NCBI RefSeq assembly: GCF_026340465.1
Contig: NZ_JAPEPC010000001.1
Coordinates: 7,393,501 to 7,457,500 of the forward strand
Source: Streptomyces sp. NBC_01306
GTDB taxonomy: Bacteria; Actinomycetota; Actinomycetes; Streptomycetales; Streptomycetaceae
Length of the DNA stretch: 64,000 nt
Reading direction: 5' to 3'
Positions 33,119 to 41,414 of the stretch are shown here, in pieces. A program made the translations under genes and the position numbers. The notes below the pieces were generated by a model, which did no database searches, was not told where the DNA came from, and worked only from the letters and a program-made list of their open reading frames with translations. The stretch's first letter is position 1. Each line of letters begins with the position of its first letter.

Positions 33119-34147
33119 TCAGGGGGTGACGAGGGCCTTGAGGACCTGGCGGTCGGCCATGGCCCGGTAGGCGTCCGGTGTCCGGCCGAGGGCGAAGGTC
33201 TGGTCGAAGACGCGGCCGGGAGCGATGGTGCCGTCCAGGACGTCGGGCAGCAGCTGCTCGATGTAGGCGCGGGCCGGGCTGGCGCCACCGGTCAGCGTGA
33301 TGTTGCGCATGAAGGCGGCCGGGCCGATGGGACCCTCCTCGTACTGCGGGACGCCCAGGCGGCTGATGGTGCCGCCGTCCAGGACCGCGCCGAGCGCGGT
33401 GTCGAGGGCCTGGCGGGTGCCGACGGCCTCGATCACCTTGTCCACGCCGCCGGTCAGCTCGCGGATGCGCGCGATGCCTTCCTCGCCGCGTTCGGCCACC
33501 ACGTCGGTGGCACCGAATTCGCGGCCCAGGCCGGTGCGGGCTGCATGGCGGCCGGCGAGCACGATCCGCTCGGCACCGAGCCGCTTCGCGGCGATCACCG
33601 CGCACAGGCCGACCGCGCCGTCGCCGACGACCAGCACCGCGTCGCCGCGGCCGACGCCGGCGGTGACGGCGCCGTGGTGGCCGGTGGTCATCACGTCCGA
33701 CAGGGCCAGCAGCGACGGCAGCAGCGCGGAGTCGGCGGCCACCGGCAGCTGCACCAGGGTGCCGTCCGCGTACGGGACGCGGACGGCTTCGCCCTGCCCG
33801 CCGTCGACGCCGTCGAAGCCGTAGCGGCCGCCGTTGCGGCACGAGATGTGCAGGCCCTTGGCGCAGTAGCCGCAGGTGTTGTCGCTGTACGTGAACGGGG
33901 CGACAACCAGAGCACCGGCCTTCAGGCCGGACACGTCCGCGCCGGTCTCCTCGATGACGCCGAGGAACTCGTGCCCCATGGGACGGCCCGTCTCGGTGGC
34001 AGGCATCGACCGGTAGGGCCACAGGTCGCTGCCGCACACGCAGGCGGCTACGACGCGGACGAGGGCGTCGGTCGGCTTCACGATCTTCGGGTCGGGCCGG
34101 TCCTCGACGCGGACGTCACCGGCCCCGTACATCAGGGCTGCACGCAT
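33119..34147 (-). CDS. Zinc-dependent medium-chain alcohol dehydrogenase
   Basis: This 342-residue MDR enzyme has a catalytic-zinc Cys in VCGSDLWPY, GHEFLGVIEE (His-Glu), the structural-zinc loop with Cys in NTCGYCAKGLHISC and the NAD(P) motif VVGDGAVGLCAV. The loop has three obvious Cys of the usual four. It oxidises alcohols or reduces aldehydes. It lies between two aldo/keto reductases (28 bp and 44 bp spacings), consistent with coordinated carbonyl detoxification. Confidence 0.92.
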   Translation of the reverse strand: MRAALMYGAGDVRVEDRPDPKIVKPTDALVRVVAACVCGSDLWPYRSMPATETGRPMGHEFLGVIEETGADVSGLKAGALVVAPFTYSDNTCGYCAKGLHISCRNGGRYGFDGVDGGQGEAVRVPYADGTLVQLPVAADSALLPSLLALSDVMTTGHHGAVTAGVGRGDAVLVVGDGAVGLCAVIAAKRLGAERIVLAGRHAARTGLGREFGATDVVAERGEEGIARIRELTGGVDKVIEAVGTRQALDTALGAVLDGGTISRLGVPQYEEGPIGPAAFMRNITLTGGASPARAYIEQLLPDVLDGTIAPGRVFDQTFALGRTPDAYRAMADRQVLKALVTP

Positions 34148-34191
34148 AAGAGGTACTACTCCAAACGGGGGGTTCTGGGAGGTGCGGAAGG

Positions 34192-35169
34192 TCAGCGTTC
34201 GAGCATCTGCGCCTGGGCCTCGGTGTGGGTGTCGCCGGCGGCGGGCGGCAGGCTGCTGAGCTGTGCGAGCTGCTCGGCGGTCAGGGTGACGGTGTCGGCG
34301 GCGGTGTTCTCCTCGACCCGGCTGACGCGCTTGGTGCCGGGGATAGGGGCGATGTCGTCGCCCTGGGCGAGCAGCCAGGCCAGCGCGACCTGCGCGGGCG
34401 TGGCGCCGACCTCGTCGGCCAGCCCCTTGACCTCGTCGGCGAGGGCGAGGTTGTGCTGGAAGTTCTCACCGGTGAAGCGCGGGTTGTCGCGGCGGAAGTC
34501 ACCCTCGTCGAACTGGTCGGTGGAGCGGACCGTGCCCGTCAAAACCCCGCGCCCGAGCGGGGAGAACGGCACCAGACCGATGTTCAGCTCCCGCAGCACC
34601 GGCAGGACGCGCTCCTCGATGCCGCGGGTGAACAGGGAGTACTCGGACTGCACCGCGGTGACCGGCTGCACGGCGTGCGCCCGCCGGATGGTGTCCGGGC
34701 CGGCCTCCGAGAGACCGAAGGCGCGTACCTTGCCCTCGGCGATCAGCTCACCGACGGCGCCGGCGGTCTCCTCGATCGGGGTGTTCGGGTCGACGCGGTG
34801 CTGGTAATACAGGTCGATGTGGTCGGTGCCCAGCCGCTTCAGTGAACCCTCCACGGCGGTACGGATGTTCGCCCGGCTGGAATCCAGGTTCCAGGCACCT
34901 TCTCCGCCGTGGGACACGAGACCGAACTTGGTGGCCAGTACGACCTGGTCCCGGCGCCCCTTGAGCGCCCTCCCGAGCAGCTCCTCGTTGGTGTACGGGC
35001 CGTAGATCTCGGCGGTGTCGATGAGTGTGACGCCGAGCTCCAGCGCCCGGTGCACGGTCCTGATCGACTCGGCGTCGTCCGTGCCGGAGCCGGTGTAGCC
35101 GTGGGACATCCCCATCGCGCCCAGACCGATCCGGGAAACCTCCAGGTCACGCAGCTTGTTGTAACGCAT
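34192..35169 (-). CDS. Aldo/keto reductase (AKR11/13-like)
   Basis: This 325-residue AKR has VTLIDTAEIYGPYTNEELLG, VVLATKFGLVSHGG and DHIDLYYQHRVDPNTP, supplying the Asp-Tyr-Lys-His tetrad, and a C-terminal cofactor loop IAPIPGTKRVSRVEEN. It is the first gene of the operon, facing the XRE-type regulator at 35385 across a 215-bp promoter gap. ATG 35169 (MRYNKLRDLEVS) is supported by an AGAGGA ribosome site; a longer frame is not. Confidence 0.92.
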   Translation of the reverse strand: MRYNKLRDLEVSRIGLGAMGMSHGYTGSGTDDAESIRTVHRALELGVTLIDTAEIYGPYTNEELLGRALKGRRDQVVLATKFGLVSHGGEGAWNLDSSRANIRTAVEGSLKRLGTDHIDLYYQHRVDPNTPIEETAGAVGELIAEGKVRAFGLSEAGPDTIRRAHAVQPVTAVQSEYSLFTRGIEERVLPVLRELNIGLVPFSPLGRGVLTGTVRSTDQFDEGDFRRDNPRFTGENFQHNLALADEVKGLADEVGATPAQVALAWLLAQGDDIAPIPGTKRVSRVEENTAADTVTLTAEQLAQLSSLPPAAGDTHTEAQAQMLER

Positions 35170-35384
35170 GTCGTCCTCTCCGCATCGTGGCGTCGCCCGG
35201 CGCACCTTCGCTCTCGCCCGGCCCGGCAGACCGTGCCTGCGAGGGCCACCGGTGGGATCCGGGGTTGGTTGCTCATTCAGCTTCGCCCGGATTGCGTCGA
35301 TGTGGCAGGGCGGGCTCTTCGGGGGTAATGACAGGGCCCCCCTGGCACCTGCGGACCAGGTCGAGCGCGAGTGAGACTGGAGTC

Positions 35385-36302
35385 ATGGCAACAGACAGTG
35401 CGCACAGTGAAGGCGCCGAGCTGGGCCGCTACCTGCGCGCCCGCCGCACCCAGACCAGCCCCGAACACGTCGGCCTCACCGTCGGCTCCGGTGTCCGCCG
35501 CACCCCGGGCCTGCGCCGCGAGGAGCTGGCCACGCTCTCCGGCATCAGCATCGACTATTACGTGCGCCTGGAACGCGGCAAGGAGACCCGCCCCAGCCCC
35601 GCCGTCCTCGACTCGCTCGCCCGCGCCCTGCACATGGACGACCAGGAGCACCAGCATCTGCGTGAGCTCGCCGCCCGTGCCGCCCGCTACGCCCCGGAAC
35701 CGCCGCCCGCGCCCAGCCGAACCGTGCGCCCCCACCTCAAGCTGCTGCTTGAATCACTGCGCCCGAACCCGGCCTACGTCATCAGCCGCAGCATGGACAT
35801 GCTCGCCTGGAACCCCGGCGGCCTCGCCCTGTACGCGGGCCTTGAGGATTGGCCGGCCAAGCACCGCAACCTCGCCCGCTACCTCTTCCTGCACCCCGCG
35901 GCGCGCGACCTGTTCCCCGACTGGGACCGGCAGATCACCGCGTGCGTGGCCCGTCTGCGCGCCGTCGCCGGCACCGCCCCGGACGCACCGGACCTCACCA
36001 ACCTCGTCGGCGAACTCCTTCTGAAAAGTCCTGACTTCGCGGGCCTGTGGGAACGCTACGAAGTCACCGGACGCAAACCCGCCCACAAGACCTTCCAACA
36101 CCCACAGGTCGGCACGGTGACCCTCACCTCGCAATCCCTCCAGGTGGAAGGCACTCCCGGCCAGCGCATCGGTGTCTACACCGCCGAACCCGGAACCCCC
36201 GACCATGACGCCCTGCTCCTGCTGGACATGAGCGCGCCGCAGCCGGCGGAACGCCCCGCGCCGGCCTCGGAATCCACTGGTCAGCAGACCCGCAGGGACT
36301 GA
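35385..36302 (+). CDS. XRE-family regulator with MmyB-like ligand domain
   Basis: This 305-residue protein has an N-terminal HTH_31 (GRYLRARRTQTSPEHVGL, then TPGLRREELATLSGISIDYY) and an MmyB-like PAS-type ligand-binding domain (SRSMDMLAWNPGGLALYAGL, VGTVTLTSQSLQV). Streptomyces encodes many of these, nearly always divergent from an oxidoreductase operon, with fatty acid-like ligands proposed for the fold. Here the partner is the AKR-ADH-AKR operon. A short dyad CAGGG-CCC-CCCTG (35332-35344) lies upstream. Confidence 0.92.
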   Translation: MATDSAHSEGAELGRYLRARRTQTSPEHVGLTVGSGVRRTPGLRREELATLSGISIDYYVRLERGKETRPSPAVLDSLARALHMDDQEHQHLRELAARAARYAPEPPPAPSRTVRPHLKLLLESLRPNPAYVISRSMDMLAWNPGGLALYAGLEDWPAKHRNLARYLFLHPAARDLFPDWDRQITACVARLRAVAGTAPDAPDLTNLVGELLLKSPDFAGLWERYEVTGRKPAHKTFQHPQVGTVTLTSQSLQVEGTPGQRIGVYTAEPGTPDHDALLLLDMSAPQPAERPAPASESTGQQTRRD

Positions 36303-36315
36303 CCGCACGGGAGGC

Positions 36316-37185
36316 TCATTCGGCGGGTTCTGCGGTGGTGCGGTGCTGGTCGGCCGCCCAGGAGGCAAGGATCCGCAGGCCGTCGTGGGCGGGAGAACCG
36401 GCCTCGGCGGTCCATACGACGAGCTGCTGGTCGGGGTCGGTGCTGGCCGTCAGAGTGTCCCAGTCCAGGGAGAGTTCACCGGCGATCGGGTGGTTGAGAA
36501 CCTTCGTGCCCACGCTGAGCGTGGCGACATGGTGCGCTGCCCACCACTGACGGAAGTCCTCGTCCTGAACGCACAACTCGCCGACCAGAGCGGTCAGTCG
36601 GGGGTCGTCCGGATACTTCGCCGCTTCCATACGCAATTGCGCAACCGCAGTGCGGGCGACGCCTTTCCAGTCGGCGTACAGGGTGCGCATCGCCGGGTCG
36701 GTGAAAAGAATACGTACGTAATTACGGTGCTTTTCCGGGACCGCGCCGAAGTCGGTCACGAGCGCCGCTGCCAGGGGATTCCAGGCGATGACGTCCATCC
36801 GGCGGCCCATCACGACGGCGGGTGTGGCGGTGAGGTCGTCCAGGACCCTGCGCAGCTGCGGCTGCACCTTCTGCCGGGCCCTGCGGCGAGGGCGTGCGGT
36901 CTCTTTACCCGCCAGGCCGAACACGTAGCGCCGCTGGTCATCATCGAGATGCAGGGCCTGGGCCACCGCCTCCAGCACCGGTGCCGACGGGGGCAATCTG
37001 CCCTGCTCCAGGCGCGTGTAGTAGTCGGTGGAGATCGCCGCGAGCTGGGCGACCTCTTCCCTGCGCAGCCCGGCGACCCGGCGCTGCCCGCCGCTGTCGG
37101 GCAAGCCCACTCCTCGCGGGCTCAGCTCGGAGCGGCGGGCCTTGAGGAACTCGCCCAGCTCGTTCAGATGCGGTGTCGGACTCAT
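36316..37185 (-). CDS. XRE-family regulator with MmyB-like ligand domain
   Basis: This 289-residue paralogue of the preceding type has LGEFLKARRSELSPRGVGL, RVAGLRREEVAQLAAISTDY and a C-terminal domain with GRRMDVIAWNPLAAALVTDF and HVATLSVGTKVLNHP. It is divergent from the four-gene CMD-SDR-cupin-oxidoreductase set, with a perfect 16-bp palindrome in the shared gap. ATG 37185 is chosen because upstream residues lack homology and would cross that palindrome. Confidence 0.92.
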   Translation of the reverse strand: MSPTPHLNELGEFLKARRSELSPRGVGLPDSGGQRRVAGLRREEVAQLAAISTDYYTRLEQGRLPPSAPVLEAVAQALHLDDDQRRYVFGLAGKETARPRRRARQKVQPQLRRVLDDLTATPAVVMGRRMDVIAWNPLAAALVTDFGAVPEKHRNYVRILFTDPAMRTLYADWKGVARTAVAQLRMEAAKYPDDPRLTALVGELCVQDEDFRQWWAAHHVATLSVGTKVLNHPIAGELSLDWDTLTASTDPDQQLVVWTAEAGSPAHDGLRILASWAADQHRTTAEPAE

Positions 37186-37221
37186 ACCCCCAGTGTGGCA
37201 GCGGAAGGGCTTGGTGTGAGG

Positions 37222-37256
37222 GGGAAGAATTCTTCCCAGGATGCTTCTTTCCCAGG
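37222..37256. promoter_or_regulatory. Putative XRE operator: perfect palindrome plus direct half-site
   Basis: GGGAAGAA-TTCTTCCC (37222-37237) is perfectly palindromic. Its right half extended, TTCTTCCCAGG (37230-37240), repeats as TTCTTTCCCAGG at 37245-37256. It lies between divergent starts at 37185 and 37341. Confidence 0.7.
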
Positions 37257-37340
37257 AACAAACCCTCCTCTGCACGTGCGCCCGCAGAAGTGTCAGCCTG
37301 AATTGCACGAGACAGAGGACGAGGGAAGGAAAAGAGCGTC

Positions 37341-37676
37341 GTGCCGGAAAAGGAATCCGCAGCGCAGCAGGCCATCGGCGATATAACCCCCAAGCTCGCC
37401 GGCCTCACCGACCAGGTGCTGTTCGGCGACGTGTGGGAGCGAGAAGGGCTCTCCCCGCGGGATCGCAGCCTGGTCACCGTCACCGCGCTGATCGCCCTGT
37501 ACCGCTCCGACCAGCTCGGCTTCCACCTCAAGCTCGCCCTGGAAAACGGACTGACCGAGGCGGAGCTGAGCGAAGCCATCACCCATCTGGCGTTCTACGC
37601 CGGCTGGCCCAACGCCATGGGCGCCGCCGGTCAGCTGAAGGCCGTCCTGGCGTCCGCCGACGCCGCCCACCACTGA
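37341..37676 (+). CDS. Carboxymuconolactone decarboxylase-family protein
   Basis: This 111-residue all-helical CMD-fold protein has SPRDRSLVTVTALIALYRSD and AITHLAFYAGWPNAMGAAGQ. It lacks the CxxC of AhpD-type peroxidase partners, so lactone decarboxylase-like or unknown function is more likely. The GTG start at 37341 follows GGAAGGA. It is the first gene of a four-gene rightward operon. Confidence 0.88.
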   Translation: MPEKESAAQQAIGDITPKLAGLTDQVLFGDVWEREGLSPRDRSLVTVTALIALYRSDQLGFHLKLALENGLTEAELSEAITHLAFYAGWPNAMGAAGQLKAVLASADAAHH

Positions 37677-37707
37677 ACCCCGACGACGCAGGAGCGTTCC
37701 CGTTCTC

Positions 37708-38550
37708 ATGAGCAAGGTCATCTTCGTTACCGGTGCGGGCCGCGGCCTGGGCACCGACATCGCCCGCCAGGCCCTGGCCGCCGGCCACCAGGTCGTCGCC
37801 ACCGGCCGCCGCCCCGAAAACGTGCTCAATGCGCTCGGCGGCGAGCAGAACAACCTGCTGGTCACCGCGCTGGACATCACCAGCACCGCCGCGGCCCGGG
37901 CGGCCGTCGATGCTGCCGTGGCCCGCTTCGGCCGCATCGACGTGCTGATCAACAACGCCGCGACCTTCCAGGCCGGCTACTTCGAGGAGATCTCCGAGGC
38001 GCAGATGCGGGCGCAGATCGAGACGAACCTGTTCGGCCCGATGAACGTCACCCGCGCCGTACTGCCCGTCATGCGCAAACAGCGTGCCGGTCACGTCGTC
38101 ACGATCTCCTCGCTGGCCGGTGTGATCGGCCAGGAGTTCTGCGTCGCCTACGCCGCATCCAAGTTCGGTGTCGAAGGCTGGATGGAATCCCTGCACTTCG
38201 ACCTGGAGCCCTACGGCATCAGGACGACGATCGTCGAGCCCGGCTTCTTCCGCACCGAACTGCTCGTGGACGCCTCCACCAGCTGGGCGGAGGGCTCGAT
38301 CGAGGACTACGCCGAGCGCACCGCGGAGACCAAGAAGATGTGGCAGTCGATGAACGGTCGGCAGGCCGGCGACCCTGCCAAGCTCGCCGACGCCTTGTTG
38401 AAGGTCGTCGGCCTGGAGGAGCCACCGCTGCGGTTCGTCGCCGGCGATGACGCCGTACCCGCCATCGAGGCCAAGGGCAAGGAGATCGCCGACCAGGCCG
38501 TCGCGTCGCGCGCCCTGGGCACCGGCCTCTCCCGCGACGACGCGGCCTGA
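37708..38550 (+). CDS. SDR-family NAD(P)-dependent oxidoreductase
   Basis: This 280-residue classical SDR has TGAGRGLGTDIA, NNAATF, the catalytic serine in ISSLAGV and YAASKFGVEGW (Tyr and Lys). Arg-Arg in ATGRRPEN after strand 2 suggests NADPH. The long C-terminal extension is typical of SDRs that reduce bulky ketones. It is the second gene of the CMD-SDR-cupin-oxidoreductase operon. Confidence 0.92.
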   Translation: MSKVIFVTGAGRGLGTDIARQALAAGHQVVATGRRPENVLNALGGEQNNLLVTALDITSTAAARAAVDAAVARFGRIDVLINNAATFQAGYFEEISEAQMRAQIETNLFGPMNVTRAVLPVMRKQRAGHVVTISSLAGVIGQEFCVAYAASKFGVEGWMESLHFDLEPYGIRTTIVEPGFFRTELLVDASTSWAEGSIEDYAERTAETKKMWQSMNGRQAGDPAKLADALLKVVGLEEPPLRFVAGDDAVPAIEAKGKEIADQAVASRALGTGLSRDDAA

Positions 38551-38652
38551 TGGCGTCGGCCCCGGTATCCCGGGGCTGGAGCAGACGCACCGTTCTTAAC
38601 TCGCGGCGCCATCCCGGCCGCTGACACTTGCCCAAATCAAGGAGAGCCCCCC

Positions 38653-39072
38653 ATGGAATTCGTCAAGACCCAGCCCACCGGCAAGGGGCCCGCGGAATGG
38701 TTCAACGGAGACGTCTGGTTCGACGTCATCCACGCCGGAAAGGAGCCGTCCCGTATTCGGGCCAACATGGTGCGCTTCGCTCCCGGCGCCCGCACCGCGT
38801 GGCACCACCACGCTGTCGGCCAGACGCTGCACATCGTCGCCGGTACCGCCCTGATCGGCACCCGTGACGGCACCGTCTACGAGGCCCGCCCAGGCGAGAC
38901 GGTGACCTGCCCGCCCGGCGAGGAGCACTGGCACGGAGCGACCGAAGACCGCTTCATGGAGCACCTCGCCCTGTGGGATGCCGTCGCCCCCGGCGACGAC
39001 CGGCCCGAGACCACCTGGCTGGAGCACATCACCGACGCGCAGTACAACGCCGGGCGCACCAGCAGCCACTGA
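38653..39072 (+). CDS. Cupin protein, (R)-mandelonitrile lyase-like
   Basis: This 139-residue cupin carries WHHHAVGQTLHIVAGTALI, where Gln replaces the usual Glu metal ligand, and GEEHWHGATEDRFMEHLAL. The HxH...Q pattern is characteristic of the cupin hydroxynitrile-lyase group, though many relatives have other or unknown activities. ATG 38653 follows AAGGAGAG. It is the third gene of the operon. Confidence 0.88.
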   Translation: MEFVKTQPTGKGPAEWFNGDVWFDVIHAGKEPSRIRANMVRFAPGARTAWHHHAVGQTLHIVAGTALIGTRDGTVYEARPGETVTCPPGEEHWHGATEDRFMEHLALWDAVAPGDDRPETTWLEHITDAQYNAGRTSSH

Positions 39073-39104
39073 CCCCCGCGCTGCCCGTGAAAGGAGCCCC
39101 GCCC

Positions 39105-40093
39105 ATGGCCGAGACGACGATGACCGCTCTGTTCGGCGGCACCGGACCTGACTGGACCGCCCGGCAGGTTCCCGTACCCGAACCCGGTCCCGGGCAGATC
39201 GTGGTGCGCGCCCGTGCGACGGCCCTGAACAACGCCGACGCCTCCATGCTCGCCGACGCCGACCCCACCTCCGGCGGCACCGGCAAGGAGTACCGGGCCG
39301 GCTACGAGTTCGCCGGCGAGGTCACCGCCATCGGTGAGGGCGTCGACACACCCGCCGTGGCGAGCGGGTGATGGGTACCACGCCGGGCAGCTTCGCCCAG
39401 TACGTCCTGGCCGACCACCGCCACGTCCTGCTGGTCCCCGAGCAACTCGGCTACGCGGAGGCGTGCGCGCTGCCCACCGGGCTGCTCACCGAGCACGGCG
39501 CCCTCATGGCCGCCGGGTTCCAGGCCGGGCAGTCGGTGCTGATCACCGGAGCCACCTCCAGCATCGGCCTGATCGGCGTACAGATCGCCAAGGCACTCGG
39601 CGCGGGACACGTCATCGCCACCACCCGCAGCGCAGCGAAGCGCTCCCTGCTCAGCAGGGCGGGGGCCGACACCGTCGTGGTCACCGGCGAACAGGACCTT
39701 GCCCAGGCGGTGCTGGACGTAACCGACGGCGAGGGTGCCGACGTTGCCCTCGATCACGTCGGCGGCCCCGCCTTCGCCGCCTGCCTGCGGGCCACCCGCA
39801 CCGACGGCGTCGTGGTCAACATCGGCCGCCTCGACACGGCCGAGTCCACGATCGACCTCGATGCCCTCTCCTACCGCCACCTGCGCGTCGCGGGCGTCTC
39901 CTTCGGCTTCACCCGGCCCGCCGAACTGGGCCACGTCATCGCCGCTGCGGGAAAGCACCTGCTGGAGGCCGTGGCCGACGAACGAGTCCGGCCACTGATC
40001 GACACCACGCTGTCCTTCGCCACCGCCGCCAAGGCCGCAGAGCGCCTGCGCTCCCACGAGGCTCACGGAAAGATCATCCTCACTGTCCCCTGA
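39105..40093 (+). pseudogene. QOR-like oxidoreductase interrupted by a one-base frameshift
   Basis: The first part (39105-39371) encodes the GroES-like half up to GEGVDTPAV and then stops. The second part, in another frame, continues with RVMGTTPGSFAQYVLADHRH, the Rossmann motif TGATSSIGLIGVQIA and the C-terminus HGKIILTVP at 40093. Inserting one G at 39360/39361 (GTGGCGAG to GTGGGCGAG) restores VGERVMG, the expected junction. Repaired, it is a ~329-residue zinc-free MDR oxidoreductase, fourth gene of the operon. It could be a true mutation or a sequencing error in a G-run. Confidence 0.88.
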
Positions 40094-40128
40094 TGCCGGC
40101 CCATGCTGCGGGGAGTGCGACGCACCAC

Positions 40129-40184
40129 CACGGAACCCGTACGGGACACCGCTATGGACCACGGTGTCCCGTACGGGTTCCGTG
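40129..40184. repeat. 23-bp perfect inverted repeat, 10-nt loop
   Basis: Arms 40129-40151 and 40162-40184 are exact reverse complements; each arm itself contains the palindrome CCCGTACGGG. It follows the oxidoreductase stop by 35 bp. No T-run follows, so it may be an intrinsic-like Streptomyces terminator or a mobile-element remnant. Confidence 0.9.
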
Positions 40185-40407
40185 CCGTTCCGGGCTGGGT
40201 TCGCCGCCTCAGCCGCCCCCTCGGCCCCGACCGCATCGTCGACGGCGTTCTGCCACCGTGCGTACCGGCACCTGCCACGCCGTCAGCAGCAGACTTGCCT
40301 TCCCGATGCCCCTGGCCGACGTGCAGAGCGGCAGCGAGGACGAGTGTGTGGAACTGCCAAGCGGTAACGGGCTGGACGGGGATATAAGCGGAACATAAGC
40401 TTCGGGG

Positions 40408-40433
40408 CCGGTCGTCCTTCGACGGCCGGTTTT
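40408..40433 (+). terminator. Rho-independent terminator-like hairpin
   Basis: The stem CCGGTCGTC / GACGGCCGG (one G-T wobble) has loop CTTC and is followed directly by TTTT. It sits 27 bp before the DUF4328 gene, so it either ends upstream transcripts or attenuates that gene. Confidence 0.65.
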
Positions 40434-40459
40434 CGTACCCGTGGGGGGTTCTCTCAGTC

Positions 40460-41170
40460 ATGTCGCATACGCCTGCCTTCACACCACCGCGCAATCTGTA
40501 CGTCGGACCGCGGTTGAAGCCGACCAAAGGACTGTCCCTGGCCGTCACCATGTTGCTCGCGTTGTGCGCCGCGACGGACGTCTTCTCGGTCGTCGCCCAC
40601 GTCAACATGTACCGCCTGCTGGGGGGCGTCTCGGACGGCGGGTTCGCCTCCTACGCAGTGGAGGACGGGGAGCGGGCCGACCGGCTGGTCGGCTTGGGCA
40701 GCAACGTTTACATGGTGGCGCTGGCCGCGACCGCGGTCGTGTTCATCGTCTGGTTCCACCGGTCCCGCAAGAACGCCGAGGTCTTTGCCCCGGACATCCA
40801 GGGCCGACGCGCGGGCTGGGCGATCGGAGGCTGGTTCATCCCCCTCGGAAGCCTCTGGATACCGCACGGCATCGCCTCCGCGTCCTGGGACGCCAGCTCC
40901 CCGGCCGCACCCGACGGCTCCCGGCGCGCAGCGCCGCGGACGCTGCTGACCGCGTGGTGGGCCGCATGGGTCATCTCGCTGGTCCTCGGCAAGCTCGGAT
41001 CGGCACTGAGCAGGTCGGACGACCTCGACGCGTACCGGCAGTCGGTGGGCGTCATGCTCGCCGGTGACGCCGTTGACATCGTGGCCGCCGTCCTCGCGAT
41101 CTTCTTCGTACGGAAGCTGACACACATGCAGCGCACCAAGGCAGCGGAGGGACCGTACGCGACCGTTTGA
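40460..41170 (+). CDS. DUF4328 membrane protein
   Basis: This 236-residue integral membrane protein has about four to five spans (SLAVTMLLALCAATDVFSVV; MVALAATAVVFIVWFH; WAIGGWFIPLGSLWIPHGIA; AWWAAWVISLVLGKLG; VDIVAAVLAIFFVRKL). The motif HRSRKNAEVF followed by GWAIGGWFIPLGSLWIP is diagnostic of DUF4328. Function is unknown. A TATAAG-like -10 and a terminator-like hairpin precede it. Confidence 0.9.
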   Translation: MSHTPAFTPPRNLYVGPRLKPTKGLSLAVTMLLALCAATDVFSVVAHVNMYRLLGGVSDGGFASYAVEDGERADRLVGLGSNVYMVALAATAVVFIVWFHRSRKNAEVFAPDIQGRRAGWAIGGWFIPLGSLWIPHGIASASWDASSPAAPDGSRRAAPRTLLTAWWAAWVISLVLGKLGSALSRSDDLDAYRQSVGVMLAGDAVDIVAAVLAIFFVRKLTHMQRTKAAEGPYATV

Positions 41171-41414
41171 TCCGGTGCCGTGTTCAGGGGTAGCGACGCG
41201 CACTCGCTACGACTGGGCACGGCGACAGCGGGCGGGCGAGCGGACGGCCAGGCAGGAACTCCCTCCCGCACCCGGCACGAGCACCGGCATTCCGCCCTGA
41301 CCCGCCTCGGTGAACAGGGCGCCTCGCCATTGATGCTGACGGCGAAGTCCCGGCACAAGGGGCCGGATGGTGTACGCCTCTGCTTCGAACCGTCTCCCGC
41401 ATCGATCGCCGGGC

